Assembly: GCA_023402075.1 (NCBI GenBank)
Contig: JAEXCS010000014.1
Coordinates: forward strand, 1-64,000
DNA length: 64,000 nt
Direction: 5' to 3'
Source of the DNA: Bacillota bacterium
GTDB taxonomy: Bacteria; Bacillota; Clostridia; Oscillospirales; Oscillospiraceae
Position 1 is the first letter of the stretch. Each line of letters opens with the position of its first letter. The notes beneath the pieces were generated by a model. It was not told the DNA's origin. It did no database searches and saw only the letters and a list, made by a program, of their open reading frames with translations. A program made the position numbers and the translations under genes. Below are positions 42,188-50,815 of the stretch, piece by piece.

Positions 42188-43111
42188 TCAATGACTGCCT
42201 AATTTTCGGACGGCACAATTGCAGAATTTATGCACCAACCGATTCTTGGTATCCTTGCGGAACACAGCCAGAATATCGGTGACTCCCTGCACCGCTTCCA
42301 AAGAAAAGTAAATCATGGGGGTTTGCGGCTGAATGGAATGCACATAGGAGGGGCATATGAATGTGATTCCGCGCCCGCAGCCCACCAGACTGAGTGCGGA
42401 GGGAAGGCTGGGCGCTTCCACGATTCGGCGGGGAGTGAAGGCATAGTGGCGGCAGACCAGATCTGAGGCGATCCGCATATTCTGCCAGGGATTCAGGACA
42501 ATCAGGGTTTCTTCCTGCATGGAGGAGAGATCTACAGGAATAGGCGAATGGAGGTTTCCCTCGCACCCCGGGAATTTGTGCCGCAGTTCATCCGTATAAA
42601 ACGCGGCCAACAGGATGGGGTCGCTCAGCAATTTTTGATATTCAAAGATGTCTTGGGTTGGCTTCAGATTGGTCAGGGCCAAGTCCACCTCGCCGGACTC
42701 CAAAAGGTTGAGTAGATTGGAGCTGGGACATTCTACGATTTTTTGATCGACAGAGGGGTTTTGCTCGGCAAAATCCGGGACGATTTTTGGCAAAATATAA
42801 ATTCCAAGAAGCGGAAGGGTGGCAATTGTAAGTTGATTGTGCAGTTGTTTGCCGATTGCCGCAAAATCCTCGCGCATTTTGTGGTCCAAATCCTGAAAAC
42901 GGTCAATGTACTCCAAATACTTTTGACCTGCGGGCGTTAAACCAAGGGGGATGGTGTCGCGGTCAAACAGAGTAACGCCCATGTCATCCTCCACCCGCTT
43001 GACAAAACGGCTGAGTGACGGCTGAGAAATATAAAGAGATTGTGCTGCCTTTGAAAAGCTATGATATTGTGCAATTGCTTTAATGTATTTGCAAAAGCGT
43101 TGATCAATCAA
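42188..43111 (-). CDS. LysR-family transcriptional regulator
   Basis: The 307-residue protein has an N-terminal winged helix (about 1-65; YKAIAQYHSFSKAAQSLYISQPSLSRFVKRVEDDMG in the recognised LysR pattern) and a periplasmic-binding-like effector domain (about 90-300). The start is taken as TTG 43111 because GAGGAGGG lies eight bases upstream and the DNA-binding domain begins right there; ATG codons further up lack a site. It is divergent from the lyase/GltS/nitrilase operon and most likely controls it. The effector is unknown, plausibly a dicarboxylate or amide of that pathway. Confidence 0.92.
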   Translation of the reverse strand: MIDQRFCKYIKAIAQYHSFSKAAQSLYISQPSLSRFVKRVEDDMGVTLFDRDTIPLGLTPAGQKYLEYIDRFQDLDHKMREDFAAIGKQLHNQLTIATLPLLGIYILPKIVPDFAEQNPSVDQKIVECPSSNLLNLLESGEVDLALTNLKPTQDIFEYQKLLSDPILLAAFYTDELRHKFPGCEGNLHSPIPVDLSSMQEETLIVLNPWQNMRIASDLVCRHYAFTPRRIVEAPSLPSALSLVGCGRGITFICPSYVHSIQPQTPMIYFSLEAVQGVTDILAVFRKDTKNRLVHKFCNCAVRKLGSH

Positions 43112-43267
43112 GTCCGCACCCTCCTCAGTCTTACTTTGACAGAGCATTTTATCCCGAGATGTTTTATTTTTTAACATATATTGTATCAAAATTTTGAAGG
43201 AAGTACAAAGCAAAAATGAAGTTTTACTTATTCTGTTTTTGGCATATTGACATATCAAAACGAGTAT

Positions 43268-43297
43268 TCGACAGAAAATGTGTTGGTGTTATACAAT
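43268..43297 (+). promoter_or_regulatory. Possible promoter of the lyase/GltS/nitrilase operon
   Basis: TCGACA and TACAAT are separated by 18 bases, 60 bases before the start codon, in the intergenic region shared with the LysR gene. The -35 is weak, as expected of an activated promoter. Confidence 0.4.
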
Positions 43298-43357
43298 GAC
43301 GCGGAAGGCGCGACACAGAGCTGCCGTGCCAGAAGATAACACAAGGAGGAGTTTTAG

Positions 43358-44230
43358 ATGAACAGCAATCACGCACAGGATCTTCGCCGCATTCTGTCTG
43401 AAAACAAATTTTTGACGCTTCCGGGAGTTTATGACTGCCTTTCGGCAAAAATTGCGGAGGAAGCAGGCTTTTCGGCACTGTTTCTGTCGGGTGGCGCATT
43501 GGCTTACAGTGTGCTGGGACGACCCGACTTTGGCTTTTTGGGCCTGTCTGAGTTTGGAACGGCAATTCAGCATATTGTTTCATCCAGCGATCTTCCCTTG
43601 CTGGCGGACGCGGACAACGGGTTTGGAAATGCAATTCAGGCCGCCAATACCGGTGCTATGTATGAGCAGCTGGGCGCGGCCGGCCTTCAGATTGACGACA
43701 AGGTACTGCCCGCCATACATCCCGCCCGCGATGAAATTATTGAATGGGAAATGATGGGGCCAAAAATTCAAGCTGTGCGAAGCAGCGTCTCCAAGGAGTT
43801 CGTCATTGTTTTTCGGACTTGTGCCAATTTGTACGGCTTTGGAATTGACGAGGCAATCCGCAGAATCAATCTGGCAAGGGCGTGCGGCGCCGATTATGCT
43901 TATATAGACGGAATCAAGTCTCAGGAAGAACTGACCAAGGTTTCCCAGCAGGCTGAAATCCCGTTGATGGTCAATCTCAATGAAAAGGGCTATGTGGGCG
44001 GAAACGTCCCTGTCGAGCAAATTAAGGCGCTGAACTATTCGATTGGCTTGTTTCCCATCTCATCAATGCTGGCTGCGTCTCAGGGAATGATTGAAGTGCT
44101 GTCCGCGCTGGCGGATCAGGGGTCTACACTGAGTGTGCGCAGCAAGATGACAGACCCGCCCACCCGCATTCATCGGATGATGGGGCAATTTTCTCTGATT
44201 GAGAAATACGCGCCCTATTATCACGAGTAA
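43358..44230 (+). CDS. Isocitrate lyase/PEP mutase superfamily lyase
   Basis: The 290-residue TIM-barrel enzyme has the family blocks LPGVYDCLSAKIAEEAGFSALFLSGGALA, PLLADADNGFGNAIQAANTGAMYEQLGAAGLQIDDK and RTCANLYGFGIDEAIRR. The Asp-rich LLADADNG element binds Mg2+. The catalytic KKCGH loop of isocitrate and methylisocitrate lyases is absent (KVLPAIHP instead), so the enzyme is nearer to PEP mutase, oxaloacetate hydrolase or dimethylmalate lyase types. It probably cleaves or hydrolyses a C-C bond of a 2-oxo- or hydroxy-dicarboxylate. It is first in an operon with a GltS-like carrier and a nitrilase-family amidase. AAGGAGGAG precedes the ATG. Confidence 0.85.
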   Translation: MNSNHAQDLRRILSENKFLTLPGVYDCLSAKIAEEAGFSALFLSGGALAYSVLGRPDFGFLGLSEFGTAIQHIVSSSDLPLLADADNGFGNAIQAANTGAMYEQLGAAGLQIDDKVLPAIHPARDEIIEWEMMGPKIQAVRSSVSKEFVIVFRTCANLYGFGIDEAIRRINLARACGADYAYIDGIKSQEELTKVSQQAEIPLMVNLNEKGYVGGNVPVEQIKALNYSIGLFPISSMLAASQGMIEVLSALADQGSTLSVRSKMTDPPTRIHRMMGQFSLIEKYAPYYHE

Positions 44231-44268
44231 TGGCTCTTTAAAATTGATTTTGAGAGGGGATGCTGAAC

Positions 44269-45618
44269 TTGACACTGACGGAGGTTTTAAAAGATTTCGC
44301 TTATTTAAGCATATTGCTTTTGGTGGGCTTTGAGCTGCGCAAGCGGATTACGCTGCTTCAAAGGTGTTTTATTCCCACCTCCCTGATTGCGGGAACCATC
44401 GGTATGTTTCTGGGGCCTGGCTGGCTGGGAGAAGCAGCTTCCGTTGCAATTCCGTTCAGCGACGGAATCGGGCAGTGGTCTGGGGTTTTGGTTATCGTGG
44501 TGTGCGCGACCATGTTTCTGAGTCTGGAACTGAGTCAGGTTGGGCGCGACGGTATGACAACCACCTTTTTGGCAGGTGCTGCCCATCAGGGGCAGATGGC
44601 TGCGGGCCTCGGGATTGCGGCTCTGTTCGGACTTTTTTCAGCACTTCCATACCAATTTGGCTATATGGGCGTCTGGGGCTTTTATGCCGGTCACGGAAAC
44701 GCCACAACTGTCGGCAATATTATCAAGGACGCGGGGTTTTGGGATGATGCTGTTGGCGTTGGCGTAACCTTTGCAACCATTGGCATTTTGTGCGGAGTAA
44801 TCCTTGGGATGGTTATTATTAACATAGGCGCGAAGCGGGGACTGACGCACGTAAAAATGTCTTTTGAGAGCATGGACGAAGGCGAACGCACAGGCTATAT
44901 CCGTCCTGAAAAGCGCGTTTCCGTGGGGAGTGGGGTGACAAGCGTTTCCTCACTGGATCCATTGGCGTTTCAATTGGCCATTGTGGGGCTGGTGGTTGTC
45001 ATCGGTGTGGTCGTTCGCGCTTTGCTCATGAAAGTCAGTCCGGCTTTGGCCAATTTCCCTCTGGTGGGAGCGGTGTTGGTATCCAGCATGATTGTGGGGT
45101 TATTTATCAATAAGACCACATTAAAAGAGCGTATTGACCGGAAGCTGATGAATCGCATCACCGGCACCGCGCTGGAGTACATGATTACCGCCGCCATTGC
45201 CACTACATCCAAGCAAATTTTTATCGATTACGCACTTCCCCTGGTGGTAATTTCCACTGCAATGGTACTGGTAAATCTGTTTGTCTGCTTGGTTCTGGGT
45301 AAGCGGTGGCTTCGGGAAAATCCCTTTGAAACAGGCGTGGGCTTGTTTGGCATGGCCTGCGGCGTTTTGGCCACCGGGCTTATGCTGATTAAGGTAATGG
45401 ACCCGGATAACGAAACAACTGCTTCCACCTGCATCTCCACCTCCAGCACGCTGGGCTATGCATGGCAGATCCCCTATATGATTGTGGGTTCTTTGGCCTT
45501 TTTTACGGCTCCGGTCCCAACTACGATTGTAACGGTTGTCCTGCTGGCGGTTTTTCTGATTGGCGGCGAGCTGATTTTTGGAAGGAAGAAGAAAAAGGCC
45601 GGATCGCTTACACGATAA
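44269..45618 (+). CDS. GltS-type sodium/glutamate symporter
   Basis: The product has about 449 residues and roughly 12 hydrophobic helices in two inverted halves. Typical GltS segments include FELRKRITLLQRCFIPTSLIAG, YAGHGNATTVGNIIKD (re-entrant loop of the first half) and FGMACGVLATGLMLIKVMDPDNETTAS (second half). It should import glutamate or a structurally related dicarboxylate with Na+. The first ATG (44260) sits directly against GAGAGGGG with no spacer; TTG 44269, nine bases from that site, is the more plausible start. It lies 30-38 bases after the lyase gene. Confidence 0.88.
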   Translation: MTLTEVLKDFAYLSILLLVGFELRKRITLLQRCFIPTSLIAGTIGMFLGPGWLGEAASVAIPFSDGIGQWSGVLVIVVCATMFLSLELSQVGRDGMTTTFLAGAAHQGQMAAGLGIAALFGLFSALPYQFGYMGVWGFYAGHGNATTVGNIIKDAGFWDDAVGVGVTFATIGILCGVILGMVIINIGAKRGLTHVKMSFESMDEGERTGYIRPEKRVSVGSGVTSVSSLDPLAFQLAIVGLVVVIGVVVRALLMKVSPALANFPLVGAVLVSSMIVGLFINKTTLKERIDRKLMNRITGTALEYMITAAIATTSKQIFIDYALPLVVISTAMVLVNLFVCLVLGKRWLRENPFETGVGLFGMACGVLATGLMLIKVMDPDNETTASTCISTSSTLGYAWQIPYMIVGSLAFFTAPVPTTIVTVVLLAVFLIGGELIFGRKKKKAGSLTR

Positions 45619-45639
45619 TGACGAAGAGGAGAAAATGCC

Positions 45640-46470
45640 TTGAATAAATTTCTAGTAGCAGTGTTGCAGTTGGACTCTCAGGACAATGTGCAGGAGAATT
45701 TAAACACCGTAACCGCCTTTGTGGAAGAAGCGGCCGCAAGAGGGGCCAAGCTGATTACGATGCCGGAGAGCATGAACTATGTTGGGCCCGACAATGCCGG
45801 ACACGCCGAGGAAATTCCCGGCGGGCCGACCTACCAATTAATGTCCAAGCTGGCGCAAAAGCATGGCGTCTGGCTGCACTGCGGCAGTATCTATGAAAAA
45901 AACCCTGCCGACAATCGCCCGTTTAACGCAACAATGGTGATTGATCCAAAAGGGAATCTTGCAGGAAAGTATCACAAAATTCATCCCTTTGACGTGGTGA
46001 TCCCCAATGGCCCCGTTAATCGGGAATCCGAGCGGATATGCCCCGGCAATGAGATTGTCACAGTGGATACCAAAGAAGTCGGGCATTTGGGCATGTCGAT
46101 TTGCTATGACATTCGGTTTGCGGAGATGTATCGGATTATGGCGCTGGAAGGGGCTGAAATTCTTCTGACCCCGGCGGATTTCACAATGCCCACGGGAAAA
46201 GATCACTGGGAGACGATTCTGCGCACCCGTGCCATCGAAAACGGATGCTATGTGGTTGCCCCTGCGCAGTGCGGCGTAAAGCCAAGATTTCAGGCCTATG
46301 CAAATTCCCTGGTCATAGACCCATGGGGAAACGTCATTGCGCGTGCTTCCAATTATCCGCAGGTCATCACGGCGGAAATCAATCTGGAGTATCTTCAGCA
46401 GGTTCGCCGCCAGATTTTCACGCTGGAGAACCGGCGTCCGGATGTATACAGTTTGACGCGCACGAAGTGA
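45640..46470 (+). CDS. Nitrilase-superfamily carbon-nitrogen hydrolase
   Basis: The 276-residue enzyme contains the complete catalytic set: E43 in MPESMNY, K113 in GKYHKIHPFD and C155 in MSICYDIRF. The closest functional group appears to be omega-amidase/Nit2-type proteins, which hydrolyse 2-oxoglutaramate or 2-oxosuccinamate, but specificity is not certain. It starts with TTG 45640 (AGGAGA upstream; the nearby ATG is out of frame with a stop). It closes the LysR-linked operon. An amidase of this type beside GltS and a PEP-mutase-like lyase suggests processing of an amide of a dicarboxylic acid. Confidence 0.9.
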   Translation: MNKFLVAVLQLDSQDNVQENLNTVTAFVEEAAARGAKLITMPESMNYVGPDNAGHAEEIPGGPTYQLMSKLAQKHGVWLHCGSIYEKNPADNRPFNATMVIDPKGNLAGKYHKIHPFDVVIPNGPVNRESERICPGNEIVTVDTKEVGHLGMSICYDIRFAEMYRIMALEGAEILLTPADFTMPTGKDHWETILRTRAIENGCYVVAPAQCGVKPRFQAYANSLVIDPWGNVIARASNYPQVITAEINLEYLQQVRRQIFTLENRRPDVYSLTRTK

Positions 46471-46480
46471 CAGCTTGCGG

Positions 46481-46510
46481 AAAGAGCGGGGCTTTCAGTC
46501 CCGCTCTTTT
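46481..46510 (+). terminator. Terminator of the lyase/GltS/nitrilase operon
   Basis: A 10-bp stem AAAGAGCGGG / CCCGCTCTTT with a 9-base loop, followed by T, 10 bases after the stop codon. Confidence 0.85.
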
Positions 46511-46539
46511 CTGTGTATCAAAGGAGAATGAATTGACCG

Positions 46540-47376
46540 ATGAATCATAAAAAAGCAATTGCCATGACCTGTCTGGCCGCTTTGCTGTGGAGTCTTGCGG
46601 GAGTAAATATTAAAATGATAGACTGGTCTTCGTATGCCATTGCCGGAGGGCGGAGTCTGATTGCCGTGATTCTGCTGACTCCGATGGTATTGCGGCTGAA
46701 AAACTGTAAAGTAGACCGCTTTGTCATTGGGGGCACATTCTGCTACGCGGCGTTTAATTACTGTTTTATCATCTCTACCAAGCTGACCACCTCTGCCAAC
46801 GCAATTATGCTTCAATATACCGCGCCGATCTATGTTGCTTTGCTGTCCTGGGTGTTTTTGAGGGAAAAAGTTACCCGCGCGGATGTGGTCAGCATGGTGA
46901 CTGTTTTTGCCGGAATGCTGCTTTTTTTTCTGGATAAGGCCGGGGGAGGAACCATGGCGGGAAATATCGTAGCGGTTGGCAATGGCGTTGCCTTTGCAGG
47001 GATTTCCATTTTCCTTCGACTGCAAAAGGACGGAAACCCGGTAATATCCATGTATTTGGGCAATGTTATTTCATTCGTTGTGGGAATCCCGATGATTGTT
47101 TCATCAGGGCTTCCCGATAAAAGCAGTTTTCTGTTTTTGCTGGTGGCAGGTGTGCTTGTGGCTGTATCCTACACGGTCTATGCGCAGGCAAGCACCGGAC
47201 TGTCCGCGCTGGAGGCTGTTCTTTTGCCAATTATTGACCCCATTATGAATCCGGTGTGGGTGTTCCTTCAGCTTGGGGAGCGACCGGGAGCAATCAGCCT
47301 GCTTGGAATGGTGATTGTTCTTGCTGCGGTAACGGGACGGGTCCTTTACGGAATCCGGCGGACGAATGACGCGTGA
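46540..47376 (+). CDS. DMT-superfamily EamA-type transporter
   Basis: The 278-residue membrane protein consists of two EamA repeats (about 5-135 and 150-275) of five helices each. Visible markers are CLAALLWSLAGVNIKMI at the start, YTAPIYVALLSWVFLREKVTRADV at the end of the first repeat and LIDPIMNPVWVFLQLGERPGAISLLGMVIVLAAV-type sequence at the end of the second. Such carriers export amino acids or related metabolites. It lies 30 bases after the operon terminator, so it may be read through or have its own promoter; none was clear. AAGGAGAATG precedes the start region. Confidence 0.88.
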   Translation: MNHKKAIAMTCLAALLWSLAGVNIKMIDWSSYAIAGGRSLIAVILLTPMVLRLKNCKVDRFVIGGTFCYAAFNYCFIISTKLTTSANAIMLQYTAPIYVALLSWVFLREKVTRADVVSMVTVFAGMLLFFLDKAGGGTMAGNIVAVGNGVAFAGISIFLRLQKDGNPVISMYLGNVISFVVGIPMIVSSGLPDKSSFLFLLVAGVLVAVSYTVYAQASTGLSALEAVLLPIIDPIMNPVWVFLQLGERPGAISLLGMVIVLAAVTGRVLYGIRRTNDA

Positions 47377-47416
47377 CAGGTGTGCGATGGGATAGCAGCA
47401 CCGCACTATTTAAAAC

Positions 47417-47445
47417 TTGCCCCTTCGGATGAGCTGTGGTACAAT
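47417..47445 (+). promoter_or_regulatory. Sigma-A promoter of the SulP gene
   Basis: TTGCCC and TACAAT are separated by exactly 17 bases, about 40 bases before the predicted start codon. Confidence 0.7.
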
Positions 47446-47485
47446 AAAAAACGCATGTTTTAAAACGATTTTGGGGGAGTTTACT

Positions 47486-49156
47486 TTGTTTTTGCGGTTT
47501 ATGTCCGATTTGAAAAATGAATTTCGGGGATACGGTTCTGCCGGCTTGGCGCAGGACGCAATGGCCGGACTGACGGCCTGCGCCGTGGCGCTGCCTTTGG
47601 CCTTGGCGTTCGGCGTCAGCTCCGGCGCCACAGCGGCTGCGGGTCTTGTGACGGCGATTATTGCCGGAGTGGTGATTGCCGCGCTGGGAGGCGCGTCCTA
47701 TCAAATATCCGGGCCGACCGGAGCCATGAGCGCCGTGCTGATTGGTATTGTGGGGACCTACGGATTGCAGGGCGTATTTTTGGCCAGCTTTGCCGCAGGA
47801 GCACTGCTGCTGATTGCGGGAGTTTTCCGAATGGGCCGTTTGATCGGGTTTATCCCAATGCCCGTGGTAATGGGGTTTACTTCTGGAATTGCAGTGATTA
47901 TTGCTTTGGGGCAGATTGATAATTTCTTTGGGACTGTTTCGAAGGGAAGCTCTAACCTGGAAAAGCTGGCCTCTTATGGACATCTTGGGTTTCACCCCAA
48001 CTGGCAGGCTGTGGCTGTAAGCGTGCTGGTGGTGGCGGTGATGCTGCTTTGGCCCAAAAAATGGGGCGCAAAGGTGCCCGGCTCTCTGGCGGGAATTGTT
48101 CTGGCGGCTGCGGTGTCGATGATGTTTGGCATGGACGGCTTGACCACCGTGGGCGATATTCCGCGGTCCTTGCTGCTGAGCGACCGCCTTACCCTTAATG
48201 GCGACAGCTTTGGGATGCTGACGAGCTTAGGCTCGCCCATTGTCACCATTGCGGCGCTGGGGATGATTGAGAGCTTGCTGTGCGGTGCGTCCGCAGCACG
48301 AATGAAAAACGAGACGTTTAATGCCGACCAGGAACTGATTGCACAGGGCGTTGGAAACATGCTGCTTCCTCTGTTTGGCGGCGTACCCGCCACGGCAGCG
48401 ATCGCCCGCACCAGTGTGGCGGTGAAGTCCGGGCAGCAAACAAGACTTACCAGCGTGTTTCACTCCGTATTTCTGCTGGCATCCATGCTGTTGCTGGGCG
48501 GCGTTATGGCGAAGCTTCCGCTGGCGGCGCTGGCGGGGGTATTGATGGTCACCGCGTGGAGAATGAATGACTGGGAGGGAATCCGGTATATTTTCTCCCA
48601 CCGCTTTAAATCCGGTATCAGCCAGTTTTTCGTGACAATGCTGGCAACTGTGATCTTTGATCTGACGATGGCAATTTTGCTGGGTGTGCTTTACTCCATT
48701 ATTTTGTATATGTCTCGTGTCAGTCACATCTCCGTCAGCTTTTCTGCGATTGACGCAAATCGGCTCCGCGATGTGCCGGATGAAAAAACCGCTGTTTGGG
48801 AGACTTCGGGTGTGGCCTATGTAACCGGTTCGCTGTTCTTTGGCGCTGTGGATGAATTTAATCGCAGCATGAGGGAAATGCCTGCATACGATCATGTCAT
48901 TTTGTCTCTGCGGGGAATGCCCAGTGTGGATGTGTCGGGCGTTCAGACGATGTTGGAGCTTTGCCAGAGCATGAAAGATGAGGGCAGGACAGTGGCCTTC
49001 TGCGGTGTGACAAAATCCGTGCGCACTTATTTTGACCGGGCGGGAATTACCGCACTGCTGGGAGAGTCCGCCTATTATTGGAGCGCGGACCTTGCAATCC
49101 TTGACCTGCTAAAAATGGAATCAGAGGAGCGGGAACAGGCGAAAGCCGCCGGGTGA
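47486..49156 (+). CDS. SulP-family anion transporter with STAS domain
   Basis: The product has about 556 residues. The membrane domain (about 20-410) shows SulP features (DAMAGLTACAVALPLALAFGVSSGATAAAGLVTAI, SYQISGPTGAMSAVL, LPLFGGVPATAAIARTSVAVKSG). A cytoplasmic STAS domain follows (about 440-545, GVAYVTGSLFFGAVDEF, MPSVDVSGVQTMLELC). SulP proteins carry sulfate, bicarbonate or dicarboxylates. The start is taken as TTG 47486 with GGGGGAG six bases upstream; ATG 47501 is an alternative five codons later. It is monocistronic between a clear promoter and a terminator. Confidence 0.92.
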   Translation: MFLRFMSDLKNEFRGYGSAGLAQDAMAGLTACAVALPLALAFGVSSGATAAAGLVTAIIAGVVIAALGGASYQISGPTGAMSAVLIGIVGTYGLQGVFLASFAAGALLLIAGVFRMGRLIGFIPMPVVMGFTSGIAVIIALGQIDNFFGTVSKGSSNLEKLASYGHLGFHPNWQAVAVSVLVVAVMLLWPKKWGAKVPGSLAGIVLAAAVSMMFGMDGLTTVGDIPRSLLLSDRLTLNGDSFGMLTSLGSPIVTIAALGMIESLLCGASAARMKNETFNADQELIAQGVGNMLLPLFGGVPATAAIARTSVAVKSGQQTRLTSVFHSVFLLASMLLLGGVMAKLPLAALAGVLMVTAWRMNDWEGIRYIFSHRFKSGISQFFVTMLATVIFDLTMAILLGVLYSIILYMSRVSHISVSFSAIDANRLRDVPDEKTAVWETSGVAYVTGSLFFGAVDEFNRSMREMPAYDHVILSLRGMPSVDVSGVQTMLELCQSMKDEGRTVAFCGVTKSVRTYFDRAGITALLGESAYYWSADLAILDLLKMESEEREQAKAAG

Positions 49157-49171
49157 GCATAAAAACGAACT

Positions 49172-49226
49172 GCACCCCAATCGTTATCCAGCATAGCATG
49201 CTGTTTGACGATTGGGGTGCTTTTTA
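49172..49226. terminator. Terminator between the SulP and AGCS genes (convergent)
   Basis: The outer stem GCACCCCAATCG (49172-49183) pairs with CGATTGGGGTGC (49209-49220), and an inner AGCATAGCATGCT palindrome is nested inside. T follows on the plus strand, and it can serve both convergent genes. Confidence 0.8.
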
Positions 49227-49249
49227 TGTAAGGAGAATACCGGGAAGGC

Positions 49250-50656
49250 TTACTTCCAGTAATCCAACTGGCTGACGTCTATTCCGATATCGGCGGCGTG
49301 GAAGACGGGGTTCTCGCCCGCCTTCTTCTGGGCCACATAGTCTCGGCAGGCATTGACTGCCACCTTGCTCAGCACAACGCACGCGGGAAGATTGATCAGG
49401 CACATAATGGCCATCATGATATCCGCAATGGCCCAAGCGGCGGACATGGACAGGGCCGCGCCTATGACAATCACCGCCGCACACACCAGACGGAAGCCCA
49501 GCATAAAGCGCTTGCCGGGCATTTTGCGGTTGATAAAGGCAAGGCAGTTATCCACATAGAAGAGGTTTCCCAGCAGTGTGGTAAACGCGAAGAGGACCAT
49601 TGCCACCGTGACAAATATAGGGCCGAAATCACCCATGATGGTTTTGACGGACTCCTGCACGTAAGGCGCACCGGCAAGCTCGGCGGTGGGCGCCACACCG
49701 GAGCACAGGCACATCAGGGCGGTGGCGCTGCAAATGAGAATGGTGTCGATAAACACGGACAAAACCTGCACCAGCCCCTGCTTGACGGGGTGGGAGACGT
49801 CGGCCGCGGCTGCGGCGTTGGGGGCAGAACCAACGCCTGCTTCGTTAGAGTAAAGCCCGCGCTTGATGCCATACATCATGCAGGAGCCCGCGATACCCGA
49901 GAAAATTGCCTTAAAATCAAACGCATCCCGGAAGATTTCTTTGAATACGGCGGGAATCAGGCTTGCGTTTGAAAATAGCACGATCAGAGAAACGGCAATA
50001 TACATCAGGCCCATAAAGGGGACGATGGCGCTGGTGGCCTTTACCACGCGGCGGCCGCCGCCCAGAATGCACCAGCCCACAAGAACTGCCAAAATTGCAC
50101 CGATCACCCACGGAGAGACTTTGGCATCGTAAAAGCCGTATACAGAGAAGGTGGATTGCAGGTTGTAAGAGGCCAGCATGTTGAAGCCGCCCGCATAGGT
50201 GAGGATCAGGCACACGGAGAACAAAACGGCAAGGCCGCGATTGTGCAGGGCTGTTTCAATGTAATAGGCCGGACCGCCGTAGCTGTCGCCGTTTTCATCC
50301 CTGCGCTTGTAGATCTGCGCCAGCGTGCTTTCTACAAATGCGGAGGCGCCGCCGATCACTGCGATCAGCCACATCCAAAACACCGCGCCGTAGCCGCCCA
50401 GACACACTGCGGTGGAAACACCCACGATGTTACCGGTGCCCACGCGGGAGGCAGTGGAGACCATCAGCGCCTGAAATGAAGAAATTTTTCCCTCTGAGGA
50501 GGGCTTTTCCATTACCACGCGAATTGACTCGGGGAAAAGCCGGATCTGGACAAAGCCGGTGCGCATGGAGAAAAACAGACCGGCTGCCAGCAGGACAACA
50601 ATCAGTACCGGGTAGTACAAAAAGCTGTCCAGTCCATCCAAAATTGTTGTTATCAT
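49250..50656 (-). CDS. Alanine/glycine/glutamine:sodium symporter (AGCS family)
   Basis: The 468-residue membrane protein has the AGCS hallmarks. GTGNIVGVSTAVCLGGYGAVFWMW lies near residue 80. PAYYIE is the signature of the first periplasmic loop, GVGSAPNAAAAADVSHPVKQG is near 290, and the late helices are hydrophobic. It should couple Na+ entry to alanine, glycine or glutamine uptake. ATG 50656 follows GAGAGAGGT; upstream in-frame ATG codons lack a site. It is 160 bases downstream of glsA in the same direction, suggesting that it imports glutamine for that enzyme or handles alanine made from it. Confidence 0.92.
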   Translation of the reverse strand: MITTILDGLDSFLYYPVLIVVLLAAGLFFSMRTGFVQIRLFPESIRVVMEKPSSEGKISSFQALMVSTASRVGTGNIVGVSTAVCLGGYGAVFWMWLIAVIGGASAFVESTLAQIYKRRDENGDSYGGPAYYIETALHNRGLAVLFSVCLILTYAGGFNMLASYNLQSTFSVYGFYDAKVSPWVIGAILAVLVGWCILGGGRRVVKATSAIVPFMGLMYIAVSLIVLFSNASLIPAVFKEIFRDAFDFKAIFSGIAGSCMMYGIKRGLYSNEAGVGSAPNAAAAADVSHPVKQGLVQVLSVFIDTILICSATALMCLCSGVAPTAELAGAPYVQESVKTIMGDFGPIFVTVAMVLFAFTTLLGNLFYVDNCLAFINRKMPGKRFMLGFRLVCAAVIVIGAALSMSAAWAIADIMMAIMCLINLPACVVLSKVAVNACRDYVAQKKAGENPVFHAADIGIDVSQLDYWK

Positions 50657-50815
50657 GGTGTACCTCTCTCTTTCGTCCTTAAATTTACCAAAATCCTTGA
50701 AGCCTTGCTGCAATCTGCTTTTGGCAAGGCAAACTTGCTGATAGAACACCTCCTTCAACTCTGTCATCGTTTTGTGCGGCAAACCATGCGCGCAGCCGCC
50801 ACCCACAACTTTTTA

